A DNA stretch of 64,000 nucleotides from Forficula auricularia (GCA_024734495.1 JALMQS010000816.1:5791171-5855170); one strand, 5' to 3'; positions 11,707 to 22,490 are shown, counted from the stretch's first letter. Made by a program: numbers and translations. Notes: a model not told the origin generated them from the letters alone.

Positions 11707-12097
11707 GAAACCGACTTCAAAAAAATTAAATGCAACAAATAAAATAATGAGAACTCAAAAATCAAACAAAATGCACTAAAAGTTATAAAATAATTATCTA
11801 ATTTAGTTACAACTAAATGCCGAAATATTAACATGAAATCACTTTTTGAAGTCGGTGCTAAACAAATTATATAAGCGAGCTTACCCGCCAAACGTACTAA
11901 GTAAGATCCATCGATTACGATTCATAAAATGTATATGTTTGGCACCGACTTCAAAAAGTGATTTCATGTTAATATTTCGTCGTTTAGTTGTAACTAAATT
12001 AGATAATTATTCTATATACCTTTTAGTACATTTTATTTGATTTTTGAGTTGTCATTATTTTATTTCTTGAATTTAATTTTTTTGAAGTCGGTTTTAT
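11707..12097. mobile_element. Palindromic element with four ACCGACTTCAAAA boxes
   Basis: Arms 11707-11862 and 11940-12097 are inverted copies. Each arm has the box at both its outer and inner end, in opposite orientations. The 77-bp centre is unrelated. Open frames inside are products of the symmetry. Confidence 0.85.
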
Positions 12098-12119
12098 TTT
12101 TTTTGATAATTTTTTTTTT

Positions 12120-12320
12120 TTTTGTTGAGATCTGCAGAGACCATGGCGGATGAGTTTTAATAGAAGCGCTGCTCGTAATGACGGTGCGGGGACTCGATAA
12201 CTGAACAACTGAAAGGACGTTTTCGGTAGCTTTGCCTCCGATTAGATCCGCTGCAACACGTGCCCTATTACCTCCCTCGTTTCATCTCCCGGAGGTCTCT
12301 ACCGACAATTCCTCTAATCA
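12120..12320. other. GC-richer segment, possible SINE
   Basis: The segment CATGGCGGATGAGTTTTAAT onward to about 12310 follows a long T-run (12110-12123), which would suit the A-tail of a minus-strand retroposon. No convincing A or B box was found. Confidence 0.3.
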
Positions 12321-12647
12321 TCGGTATGTTCTTCTATTAAAAAATAATCACTCGATTTCACTTAGAAGTCGATAAAAAATTTAATAAAAATTCTATTAGC
12401 CTACTAGAGAACAAAATAGATAATGATATTTCCGGTCTAAGATAGAAGATATTTCATTGTCACAGGAAACAAGGCGAAAACAATCAAAATTTTCTTGGAA
12501 GAATCATTTTTCAATACCTAGAGTCCTAGAACATTGAATTTTACGATTTAGAGAAATCCCGATAAGAAGTGACATCTATTCGTACTGTATAGAATTAATA
12601 ATTACATGTAATGGAATAGGGAATTCACCCCTCCTGATATCTGTTGG
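12321..12647. other. AT-rich, nothing recognised
   Basis: No open frame or repeat was recognised. Confidence 0.5.
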
Positions 12648-13255
12648 AAATAAGCTGACGTGTTCTGATGTGGCCATCTATTTGACTTTACCATACAACC
12701 TGGCCCCTCACTTATATTTCATATTTAATAAAATTATTTATAATCATGTAGGGGAGGGGGGTTAGTTTTTGCATTTTTAGACTCCTGGGGGCCCACTGAT
12801 TATGTATATAAAATTTCGTTGAGTTTGGTACAAGGGGCTATATTTTGATTTTTGACCCCCCCCCCCTCATTTTGGATGGTTAGTTTTTGCATTTTTAGAC
12901 TTCTGGGGGTCCACTGATTATGTATACAAAATTTGGTTGAGTTTGGTCAAGTGGCCTAGATTTTTAATTTTTAACCCCCCTCCACCCCCCTTAATTTGGG
13001 TCGATGTGCACCAAAATCTAATCAGCTCTTAATCTCAATGGACCAAAACTACGTGTGAAATTTGGTTTCGATATTCAAACTAGTTTTTGAGCTAGCTCGT
13101 CCACAAAAATTTTGTAACGCACAGACTAACAGACAACCAGACTACCTAACAGACATTTTGACAAAACAATTATTATCTCGAAAAATATAATTTTTTCGAT
13201 GTGCACTTATTAGAGCTTTTTTGTAGAGCGACATGCCATTGTTTAGTTCAATTTT
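12648..13255 (+). repeat. HINE-like repeat, left part (split by nested insertions)
   Basis: It begins AAGCTGACGTGTTCTGATG. Two tandem core units follow (TTTTTGCATTTTTAGACTCC near 12767 and TTTTTGCATTTTTAGACTTC near 12885), then the conserved right block (ACCAAAATCTAATCAGCTCT; CAGACTAACAGACAACCAGA). The repeat stops in AGTTCAATTTT at 13255. It resumes at 15037-15055 and again at 17035-17145, judged against the uninterrupted copy at 32100-33025. Confidence 0.85.
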
Positions 13256-13438
13256 CAAGCTATTGCATAGCTTTTATCGCGGGCTTTGAGCGCGGCGACC
13301 GAATCAAGAAATTCCGTAACGAAAATAAACCTAACACCCCTCACTCCGACCGGCACAGCCCAGGGTCCCCTCCAAGCGGGCAGCCGAAAGCCGCGGAACC
13401 GTCCGACTCTTGGCGGAGAGGCGGCTCGGGCGGGGGAG

Positions 13439-13908
13439 ATGTTCCTCTCTAAAAAAAATGTTATTGACATTGGAGGACTCCCTTATCACATTACTTTTGT
13501 TGTTGGAAAGCATTATGTTATTACAACTCACATCGACGTTACTGATGGTTTATGCAATGGTGCCGTTGGGAAATTGGTACATCTAGAATTTGATGAAAGT
13601 AACACATTGATTAGAGTTTGGCTGGAATTTTGTGGTTCAGATAAAGTGGGTAGAAAAAAAAGGCAAAAAGCAGCCACTCTAGCAGTGCAAAATAGAGTCG
13701 GCAATCTCGATGTTCCCATTGAATTACGAACAGCAAATATTTCATTAACATCGGATAGAAAATGTATAGCCAAACGCAAACATTTTCCATTAACTTCAGC
13801 TCTTGCTCTAACTATACATAAGTCGCAAGGTGGAACTTTTGACGAAATAATATTATGAGTATAGTAAAGCACATTCTCAGGAACTCGTTTATGTTGCGCT
13901 CTCCCGGG
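13439..13908 (+). pseudogene. Helentron Pif1-like helicase, C-terminal part
   Basis: In the autonomous element this would be the ATP-driven 5'-3' DNA helicase of rolling-circle transposition. The frame reads VTDGLCNGAVGKLVHLEFD (the strand-binding 'LCNG' region of Pif1-like helicases), then ALALTIHKSQGGTFDEI (helicase motif V). After a frameshift at the TGA near 13856-13858 it continues ELVYVALSRVTNIEKLYI (motif VI, with the arginine finger in ALSRV). The ATP-binding motifs I-III are missing through internal deletion. The fragment runs directly into an endonuclease-like domain, as in full-length Helentrons. Confidence 0.88.
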
Positions 13909-14804
13909 TGACTAATATTGAAAAATTGTATATCACGACAAAAAACGATAATTCTACATTCAAGTTTTATCATAATATAAGGCAAGCTGCATCGACTGCA
14001 TCTTTGTTGCAAGAATTCAAAAGACTGTCTTTAAATAGTGTTCAGACGATAGCTCAAAGTGTCTTAGATTTCATTAGTAATAGAAATGGCATTTCAATAA
14101 TGACTTTCAATTGCCAAAGGCTAAATAGTCACAAATACGATTCACAAGATTCAGTTACGAGACAAACAAATGTGTTACTTCTTACCGAAACTTGCATGAC
14201 GCGTGATAATCAGATTGAAATACCTCATTTCAATTGTATTGTTCAATTCAAAAGAGATACTGTTCCAAAAGGTGGGGTAGCTATTTACCAAAATAATAAT
14301 AATGTTACTAATATTATGACTCGAATATTGAAATAAATATTGCACACGTTAGCGATGTTAATGTTAGGCGCCCATTTGTTGGAGATATTTGTGCGTGCTT
14401 ATGCAAACTTAGAAATGGCCTACACATAGTCATGGTAGCAATTTACATTTCTCCGAATCCAAAATTAGACGAGGTAGAGCATTTTATTCATTGCACTTTA
14501 CTGGAGTACACTGAAGAAGGGTCGAAAATACTTTGTACAAATGGTAATAAATTTCCACTTATCTTGGCTGGCGATTTCAACATCAACTTCACTGATAAAA
14601 ATTCAGAGCGGTTGACAACTTTTCTTTCGGAAAAATTGAATTTCAAAATGAATAATGAATGATCCACAAGAATCCACAACAAAATATGGGACCACCATTG
14701 ACGCGGTATTTTCCAGATATTTAGAGGATATCAAGTCTCAAACTTATGTTTCTTATTTCAGTTACCATAAACCTATAGTTACAATGATAAAAATTCCTGA
14801 ATAA
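13909..14804 (+). pseudogene. Helentron endonuclease (EEP-fold) domain, broken
   Basis: This is the C-terminal endonuclease that distinguishes Helentrons from ordinary Helitrons; the family is the AP-endonuclease-like group found in LINEs. Visible motifs in order are ISIMTFNCQRLNSH (N-terminal Asn), LLLTETCM (catalytic Glu), PLILAGDFNINF (the GDFN motif) and SYHKPI (the C-terminal catalytic His region). They lie in three frames: 13909-14336, 14432-14662 and about 14665-14804, ending at TAA 14802-14804. Every catalytic landmark can still be found, but the frameshifts and the stop at 14660-14662 rule out a functional protein. Confidence 0.85.
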
Positions 14805-15055
14805 CCTACATGTATTGTAAGATAATAAAAATATTTTAAACAATATTAACTTCTCATTTATTCAATAAAAGAAAAAGAAAAAACATTGTTTACTTATCGG
14901 TCACCACGCTCAAAAAGTGTAACTTGAATTAATATCAAAGAAAAAAATATTGCATAAATATTATAATTGCATAAGTTGATAAAAAATGCTATGCAATAGC
15001 TTTACCGCGGCATTCCCCGAGTGCCACACATTTATTTTTAATCATAATAGTTTCA

Positions 15056-17034
15056 TTTAATTGAAAAGTTTTTGTTTTGCCGAGAGTAGCAGAGTTGTTG
15101 ATTCACAAAGAGAAACAAAGAGGTTGTCCTCTGCTTGATGCAAATAAACATACTAGCATCCTATTTCGCAACTAACTCCACTTTAGATGACAAAGGGCTT
15201 AACCCGCCCAATTATACCCCCCAAACCAACCTCATGGGCAAAATAATTTTCAGGTCCCCAAATAATCATAAAAGCCATTAATAAATTAAATTCCAAATCC
15301 GCCGCAGGCCCGGATAACATCCCACCAATTCTCATTAAAAAATGCGCCCCTGAACTTGCCCATATCTTATCCAAGCTATTCCAACTCTCTTACGAGTCGG
15401 GCATATTCCCCAAAAGCTGGAAAATAGCCAGAGTAACACCTATTCCTAAAAAGGAGACACATCACAAATCTCTAATTACAGGCCTATCTCGATCACCTCT
15501 GTTCTTTCCAAATTAATGGAATTAGTCATAAACCAACACGTCCTTCATCACTTAGAAAACAATAAATTAATTCACGATAGGCAATATGGATTCAGACAAA
15601 ATCGTTCCACAGGCGACATCTTAACCTATGTCACCCACACCTTGAACAATACTCTAGAGGCCGGAAAAGAAACCCTCGCTGTAGCCCTTGATATCTCCAA
15701 AGCTTTTGACCAGGTTTGGCACAAAAATCTTCTTGCCAAACTACCAGCCTTTGGATTCACACCAACACTTCGCAAATGGATTGAAAGCTTTCTGACAAAC
15801 CGAAGTATAAAAGTTGTGGTGGATGGAACATCTTCTGAATCGTTCTCCACAAACTCTGGTGTTCCCCAAGGCTCTGTAATCTCCTCCACACTCTTCCTTA
15901 TTTATATAAACGACCTTATTGATCAAACGGCAAACCCCACTCATTGTTACGCCGACGATAGCACTCTACACGGCAAACCCTCTCTCCCGAATAATCGAAT
16001 CAATATTGCCTCCTCAATTACTCTCGACCTAGACAAACTGAATAAATGGGGCTCTCAAAATTTAGTTAACTTCAATTCAAACAAGACTCAATGTTGTCTA
16101 ATTTCTAGGCGCGAAAATAGAGATTTCCCTGATATTCACTTCGATTCGAATACCCTGAAAATGTGTGACAGCCTATCCATGTTGGGCGTCTCTGTCGCAT
16201 CTGACCTGTCTTGGAATGAACACATCTCCTCTGTGGCGAAATCTGCAGCAAGGAAGATTGGCTTCTTATTCAGGTCCAAGCGATTTTACAAACCCCACAA
16301 CTTCTCACCATCTACAAGGCCCAAATCCGCCCCTGTCTCGAATACGGCTCTCATCTGTGGAGAGGAGCCTCAAAATATTCTCTTGCTACCCTTGATGCAA
16401 TTCAGAAACGAGCCGTCAGGCTAATTGACGATTCTACCCTCACCGACTCCCTCGACTCGCTGGCTCATCGAAGAGATGTCTCCGCCCTTTCCCTTTTCTA
16501 TAGATACTATCACGGCAGGTGCTCTGATGAGATAAAATCAATAATTCCCCCAAAGCATGCTTTGCACGCAGCACACGTTTTGCCGACTCCCAACACTCTT
16601 TCGCGGTCAAATTAGAAAAGTGCCGGACCACTTCATTCGCGAATTCATATATCCCCATGACTTCAAGGAACTGGAACTCTCTCCCAGCCTCTATCTTTCC
16701 CAGCACCTATGATCTTCAAACCTTCAAAACCAGGGTGCATAGACACCTACGTCTACACCCTCTCACTTAAACAACTTTCCTTCTCTTCGGTAATGCAAGG
16801 GTCTTTCGAGATCCATAGGGGCTACATCTTTACTGGTGCACCCCTTCTTGCATTCGATTGCATTAAAAAAAAAAAAAAAAAAAAAACATACACACATATA
16901 TATCGAGATGATATATCTGTATATATATTATTTATTTTAAATTTATAATATATATACAGACATATCATCTCGATATATATGTGTGTATGTTTATTTGCAT
17001 CAAGCAGAGGACAACCTCTTTGTTTCTCTTTGTG
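15056..17034. mobile_element. Inverted-repeat (Penelope-like?) insertion, itself split by a LINE
   Basis: ATAATAGTTTCA at 15044-15055 and 17035-17046 is a 12-bp target duplication inside the HINE-like repeat. The insert begins with a one-sided segment (TTTTGCCGAGAGTAGCAGAG). It then becomes palindromic: CACAAAGAGAAACAAAGAGG ... GATGCAAATAAACATAC on the left against its inverse at 16983-17034, and CACATATATATCGAGATGAT against its inverse across 16891-16990. Relatives with the same left segment lie at 39767 and 42366. Confidence 0.82.
15154..16883 (+). pseudogene. Jockey/CR1-type LINE, reverse transcriptase, truncated and frameshifted
   Basis: This is a non-LTR reverse transcriptase, which copies the element RNA at the nicked target. 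Frames read KSAAGPDNIPPILIKK (start of the RT fingers), then, from about 15470, NYRPISI in another frame. The main frame 15516-16424 has YGFRQNRSTGD, VALDISKAFDQVWH (catalytic Asp), SGVPQGSVIS and CYADDSTLHG (YADD box, codons at 15948-15959). The C-terminal KRAVRLIDDSTLTDSLDSLA region follows after another frameshift near 16330. There is no endonuclease or ORF1, so it is 5'-truncated. It ends with an A-tail (16865-16886). AAACATAC flanks it (15146-15153 and 16884-16891), an 8-bp target duplication. Clade placement within jockey/CR1 is tentative. Confidence 0.9.
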
Positions 17035-17145
17035 ATAATAGTTTCAGCCGTTTTTGAGATATTTCGAAAAAAAGAATGAAAAACCCCACTTTTTTCATGC
17101 ACGATTACAATACTTGACCATACCCTGTATGGTAAAGTAAAATGT
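17035..17145 (+). repeat. HINE-like repeat, right part
   Basis: ATAATAGTTTCAGCCGTTTT and then TGCACGATTACAATACTTGA and CATACCCTGTATGG match the right end of the copy at 32100-33025. This closes the repeat interrupted at 13255 and 15055. Confidence 0.85.
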
Positions 17146-17243
17146 TATCGGGGGAAACAATTTCTATTATTCCATAAGAAAAATACATTTAATTCTCCCT
17201 TGACAAGCGCCTATAATTTTCGCCAATAGCCTATGGACTATAT

Positions 17244-17473
17244 TAGTGTTTCTCAACCTTTTTTGGTTGACGGCACACTAAAAATATCTGGAATCATTTG
17301 CGGCACACCTAATATAAAAAAAAAGTAAAAGTTGAATGATACAAAAAAAAATTAAATAATTATAAATACCTACTATTTCAAAATTACAAAACCCATGCAA
17401 TTTTAATTATTTGTCAAAAACGCTCGCGGCACATTTGACAATCTCTCGCGGCACACAAGTTGAGAAACACCGG
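17244..17473. mobile_element. hAT-like MITE, copy 1
   Basis: The ends are AGTGTTTCTCAACCTTTTTT and (inverse) CCGGTGTTTCTCAACTTG. 'Cagtg-tttctcaacc' ends are typical of hAT-superfamily miniatures. It contains four GCGGCACA-type blocks. It is the same family as 18185-18414. No clean 8-bp duplication survives. Confidence 0.75.
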
Positions 17474-18020
17474 CTTAGAGAGCCCAAAATCTAAACAGTT
17501 CTCCGCATTGAAAATTTTGGTACAGAACTAACTTTCTAAGACGATTTCTTTTTATGAATTTAATTTTTCTATTGAATATTAAAAATGAAGAAAAAAGTAA
17601 AACTTTTTCACGACGCAGTTAGAACAAGTTTTTTTTCACATTAAATATTTGCTGTCTCTCTAACAAGTATAATTTTGATCCAAGATCAAAAGGCCATTCC
17701 TAGAATAATAGAAATTATAAATTGAATTTTTAATAGTCTGTACAGGTCTTGACTTGCATTTCCTTCATTATAAAGGGAAAAGTAAGATAATTCTATCCAC
17801 ACCCTTTTTAGTTATTTTCCTCGATCAGATTCTAAGGAAAGAATCGCCCCCCCCCCTGCACATTTATTAATTAAGAAAAAAGTGACAAATTTTCCAAGAC
17901 TCGGGTTTGTAGATAGATATACTGTAGTTATGAATAATAAACTTAGATATAAATTGTTTATTTATGCCTATACTATGACTTCGTATTAAAATCTCAATAA
18001 AAAATTTTCTTTTTGCATTT
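17474..18020. other. AT-rich, nothing recognised
   Basis: No open frame or repeat was recognised; a run of ten C lies near 17847. Confidence 0.5.
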
Positions 18021-18035
18021 TTGAACCGGAAATTT

Positions 18036-18155
18036 TAACACAGGAGTTTTTTCACGGGTTATAGTGGTGTTTCTCAAAGAGGTGAACCACCACTATAATC
18101 CGTCAAAAAACTCCTGTGTTTAATATGTTTCACTATAAACCAACACCACTTGCCC
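18036..18155. repeat. Perfect hairpin plus GTTTCACTATAAACCAACACC end
   Basis: AACACAGGAGTTTTTTCACG and GGTTATAGTGGTG are followed, after about 16 bases, by their inverse. To the right lies ATGTTTCACTATAAACCAAC, which is also found at 63219-63242. It looks like a very short member of the group with ends 'GGTGTTGGTTTATAGTGAAAC'. Confidence 0.65.
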
Positions 18156-18184
18156 TAAATGTTACGGAACTTTTAAGGCTAGGG

Positions 18185-18414
18185 CAGTATTTCTCAACCT
18201 TTTTTTGGTTGACAGCACACTAAAAATATCTGGAATAATTTGGAGCACACCTGAATATAAAAAAATGTAAAAGTTGTGTGATACAAAAAAAAAAAATTGA
18301 AGTAATTACAAATACTATTTCAAAGTTACAAAACCCATGCAGTTTTAATTATTTGTCAAAAAGACTCGCGGCACATTTGGCAATCTCTGCCGGCACACAG
18401 GTTGATAAACACTG
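18185..18414. mobile_element. hAT-like MITE, copy 2
   Basis: The ends are CAGTATTTCTCAACC and (inverse) CAGTGTTTATCAACC. The interior is colinear with 17244-17473 (ACTAAAAATATCTGGAAT; AAAACCCATGCA; TTTTAATTATTTGTCAAAAA). Confidence 0.78.
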
Positions 18415-19425
18415 GTCTATATGTTAATTAATATCTAACTTGATTTTAATGTTTGTACCTATATCTTAATATGTATCAGTACCTTAAAAGGCTGCATAAT
18501 TACAAAATGAAACAGTATTTAATTAAATCAATGTTAATTGACATTGTCCAGCACGATTGGCGGATGAAGCTCGGCCGAATGACGGCCTGGGTATCGAATT
18601 TGCTCAAAAACTTTTAATTTATTTTTTTATTTATTCATCACTTGTTTTTGAGATTATAATAAAAATTTAAAATATGATGATTTCTCTCTGTATGCCGAAA
18701 TGTATTTCCAATACGAATATCTAAATTTTAAGTATTTCTAACTTTAGAACTTCCTGTTGAAAATTACAGAAAAATCAGAAAAAATATTATCGTTAAATGC
18801 ACCCTGAATGGCTGTGGATGATGACCTGAAATTCGGAACAAAAGTTCACAAGCTTCACTTTTCTGCTCAGTTTCCATTTTCAAACTTAAGTAGGCAAAAA
18901 AAACCCTTCTGAATTTGCATAAAAGTTTTCATTTTTTCGATTAATATTATTTCGACTACAGAATATAGCTATTAAAAATAATAAACCTAGTACTCTATAA
19001 ATTAAATTTCGGAACATTTATTGATTTTATTCATTTCTTAAATCTCTTTTAAAGATTATGTAAAAATTTGTTGAATTATTTCTATTTATTTATTTAGCGT
19101 ATGGTGTTTCTACTGAATGATGAAAGTTACATATATAGAAGTAATATTTGAATCAAAACATACAACAAACAATATTTATGATGCGAATACAGAGTTTCCA
19201 ATCACATTTTTCATGTTTCTATTAGCGGAGAGAAATGTTAGATTTAGTTCTGACGCCTTGTAGGTAGACTTATTGCTGCGTTTACGCGTCAATTTCAAAT
19301 TTTAAAATGATTTTGTTAAGGGAGAATGGTGTAGGTTATGTCTTGGTGAAACATTTAAAATTTTTTTTTTTTTTTTATTTAATGACCTCGGAAATGAATC
19401 CATTTGGCCAGTTCCTTTTGTTTTT
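18415..19425. other. AT-rich, no gene seen
   Basis: One GC-richer phrase (CACGATTGGCGGATGAAGCT near 18551) is isolated. No gene or repeat family is recognised. Confidence 0.5.
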
Positions 19426-19429
19426 TTTC

Positions 19430-21125
19430 TTTTTTGTTTTTTGTTTTTTTTTTTTTTTTAAAGATACATTATTTACATTTTTATATATACATATGTACAA
19501 TTATAATTATATATCCACATTTAAAAAAAAAAAAATTTTTTCTAAATTTAAATATATAGTTTGGATGCAATTAATAGTTTTATTATTGCCTCTTGTATCT
19601 CGGTCTCATGACAGTCGGGATTGAAATACGCAAGAATTAATTGCATTGATGTAGGTAATGGTATTTTTTGGGAAGATCTATTATAAAATGAGTCAATCGC
19701 TCTAAAATTATTTGAGCACCCCAGAAAAATGTGGTTGACATCACCCATTTGGATGCCATCACATTCACAAAAAGGAGTGTCTCTTAAGTTAAATTGAAAA
19801 AGTCTTCTGGGGGTAGCCGCGTGACCCATTCTCAATCGTATTATTAGAACTATTAACCTCCTATATAACCGACAGTCATGAAACCATGATTTACATCCAA
19901 TTCTGGGCATAATAGAGTGCAAATAGAAACCTCTCGATTCTGAAGAGGAGTCCCAAAATTTTTGCCACAAATCAATAGATTTTTTCTTAATACTATTAAT
20001 TGCATCTACGTAGGTGAGGCCCATGTTCAATGGAGCTCCATCCGTAATAGCCTGTTTTGCTAAGGAGTCAACAAATTCGTTGTATTGGATGCCCACATGA
20101 GAGGGACACCATAGGAATTCAACAGTATTATTTATTTTACACATACACTCACAAATTTTATAAATAAGATAGTTCTCTGACTTAGTTTTATAAAAGTTTT
20201 TGATTGATTTTAAAACGCTTTGAGAATCTGATACAATTAAAATTTTTTTAGATTGATCTAATGAGTCTATATAAACCAAAGCCCTTAGGATAGCGATCGC
20301 TTCTGCGCTAAATATGGAACAATCCTTAGATATTTTAAATTTTTCATAGTAGTTATTGGTTACATGGTAGAAGGCACAACCTACATTTTCGTCCATTTTA
20401 GAGCCGTCTGTAAAAATCAGCTCATAATCAAAAAATTCATCTCTGAGAAGCGAACTAAATTTTATATTGATATAAGCTTCTTCTTTTGTCCATGGGGGAA
20501 TGTAGATAGGGACGTTAGAGTGTTTAATGTTGTATGGGAAGTGATATATAAGAGGCTTTGGACTGACGTGTAATTTGTGTACTATATTTTCCAACTTATT
20601 ATATTGATTGATTATAAGAAGGTTTTGCAGATTGTGGGTTATAGGCTGTGGGATGGAAAGGAAATTTTTCAGTTCGGATATTGAGTTCAACATTTGCGTG
20701 TCGCTGTTTATGATTTTTCTGATTAAAAATTTCTGAGTCAAAAACTCCCTTCTAATATTGAGAGGCATTTCATGGGCTTCAATGAGTAGAGAGTTGGTTG
20801 GTGTAGACGGCATAGCTCCTATACAAGTGCGGATGACCTTATATTGCAATTTATCCAATCTGGGATAGTACTGCTTTTGGATGCATTGCCATAAACAGTT
20901 CCACCATAATCAAAGATAGATCGTATTGGATCGGTAAATCAGGAGGCAACATGATGGATGTGCTCCCCACCCCACGTTCTTGTGATATATCTTATTATGT
21001 TCAAACGAATTTCACTTTTTGACAATATATTCTATATGATGTTTCCAGGATAGTTTTTTGTCAAATATAAGACCTAAGAATTTAGTTTTTTCAACAATTT
21101 GTATATTCATGTTATTTATTGATAA
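19430..21125 (-). pseudogene. LINE 3' half with RNase H domain, minus strand
   Basis: This is the C-terminal part of a jockey- or I-like non-LTR polyprotein. The open frame 19548-20858 (436 codons) starts LDKLQYKVIRTCIGAMPSTP-like (linker after the RT), then has an RNase H domain: ELIFTDGSK (first Asp), CSIFSAEAIAILRAL (Glu), ILIVSDSQSVLKSI (second Asp) and FLWCPSHVGIQYNEFVDSLA (His and last Asp). RNase H removes the RNA strand after reverse transcription. A Cys-rich tail (CECDGIQMGDVNHIFLGC) follows. Beyond 20858, frames continue out of register to about 21125 (FLGLIFDKKLSWKHHIEYI, RT thumb). An A-rich tail lies at 19430-19540. The RT palm is missing and the element is 5'-truncated. The long uninterrupted frame suggests a younger copy than the LINE at 15154. 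Confidence 0.88.
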
Positions 21126-21190
21126 AACATTCAAATTATTTTAAATAAAAGAAAAGAAATTTTTTTATAAGCTTTTTAAAAATTTAAAAT
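21126..21190. other. Short AT-rich junction
   Basis: Nothing was recognised between the LINE truncation point and the next repeat. Confidence 0.3.
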
Positions 21191-21345
21191 ATAAAATACT
21201 AGTTAAGTTTCAGATAAATAAAAGATCAGATGCTTGTTTAGCTCGACTGTATATATATTTTCGGGGTATAGGCCCATCACAAAGTCCTTTGTGAACTCCT
21301 GAAGATGGGCTTATACATGTTTTACACTATGATGAAAATACATAC
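21190..21345. repeat. Short inverted repeat with degraded hammerhead-like arms
   Basis: It has AAATAAAAGATCAGATGCTTG (relative of 52230-52330), then TATATTTTCGGGGTATAGGCCCATC, and after 20 bases the inverse-type CCTGAAGATGGGCTTATACA. It is the same group as 56310-56690, but both cores have lost key residues. Confidence 0.5.
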
Positions 21346-22490
21346 ATAAAAACCAATTTGTTTTAGGTAAATATTGTTATATATATATATATTTAATTGT
21401 AAATAATTTATAAAATAAATAAAATCTGTTTTTAGGACACATCGGTTTATAGTTAATCTTTAACCTAATTTCAAATGAATTATCCACATTATATGTATAT
21501 ATTGAGAAAACTCTCTCTCTTTTATTTCATACTCGTAAAACAAGTGACCTAGTGAATAACTCATTGTAAAAAATAATTTTCCAAAAAATATTTTTGCTTT
21601 TCTTTTATTTTAATAAAATTTTATACATAACTATTCCCAATCTAGTTTCAAAATCCACGTGGAAATCTTACCAAATTATGAAATCATGTTACAAGTGTTC
21701 CAGAACCGTATTACAAGTCATTCTAAAATAAATTTTGACTCTGGTAAAAAAAATCGAATAAAAAATCAATGAAATTCAATTAGAATAAAATTATTAATCG
21801 GATATGAAAATATTTCTGAGGTGAAAAATGTAAAACAATTTAGTAAAGATTAATCATCTTCTAATAAATTACGTACGATTAAAAAAAATCCTCTTAAAAA
21901 AATTAATAATAGGCTCGTGTTTTTAAAAGTAAAAAACATAGAAGTTGATATTTTAATCCGAAATCTTTTCGAGACCATAAAGAACAAGCTTAAATTCTTG
22001 CCGTGGAATTTATAAACATTTCAAAATCCGTCCCGAGGAGTTATAATTTCAATTATGCAAAGTGAGCTGTGTAGTCCCTGTTCGCAGCGATGTATGGCTT
22101 GTCTGTGTCTGCAATCCGGCTTGCTCTGCTGGCCATTTTACCTCCTCCTTAATCCTCAACCACTCTTATTGCTGTCAAACGTCATCGTATTTATTATCTT
22201 TTAATTGCCTTCAGCTAGTATTCATGCACCTTTCGCACGACATTTTTTTTCAAGTTACAAACCAATTAAAAATAAACTAAACGTAAATGAAGAAAACATG
22301 GCATTAATTAAATAAATAAATTAAATGTGCTTAAATAAATTAATAAACGTTTTTGTAAATAATTTATAATCAAAAAATGTGCGAGCTTCATCTACATAAG
22401 AAACTCTCGCCGTAGATGTTATTTGTATATAACGAAAAGTGTATACTCTTTAAAAAATCACACTCCAGAGACATACAATATATATTTTTA
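21346..22490. other. AT-rich, no gene seen
   Basis: There is no supported coding frame. A GC-richer stretch (22060-22160, with CTGTTCGCAGCGATGTATGG) gives a 72-codon frame with no recognisable domain. Confidence 0.45.

Larger units (their letters stand above)
13256..15036 (+). mobile_element. Internally deleted Helentron
   Basis: The left end carries GCTATTGCATAGC followed by TTTTATCGCGG. The right end carries the inverse GCTATGCAATAGC followed by TTTACCGCGG, then a short 3' hairpin GGCATTCCCCGAGTGCC. Subterminal inverted repeats, a 3' hairpin, and a helicase fused to an AP-type endonuclease are the mark of Helentrons, a rolling-circle class. The Rep domain and most of the helicase are missing: GC-rich 5' sequence (13277-13438) runs straight into the helicase C-terminus. 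The copy sits inside a HINE-like repeat, whose sequence continues across it. Confidence 0.8.

Noticed and set aside
11637..12040. 84- and 64-codon frames sharing the peptide ICLAPTSKSDFMLIFR
   Set aside because: The shared peptide comes from the inverted arms of the 11707-12097 palindrome, not from two related genes.
13201..13531. Three overlapping frames across the GC-rich Helentron end
   Set aside because: GC-rich DNA lacks stop codons by composition; no domain is visible before the helicase motifs.
19307..19624. 105-codon Phe-rich frame
   Set aside because: It is the complement of the A-rich tail and 3' UTR of the minus-strand LINE.
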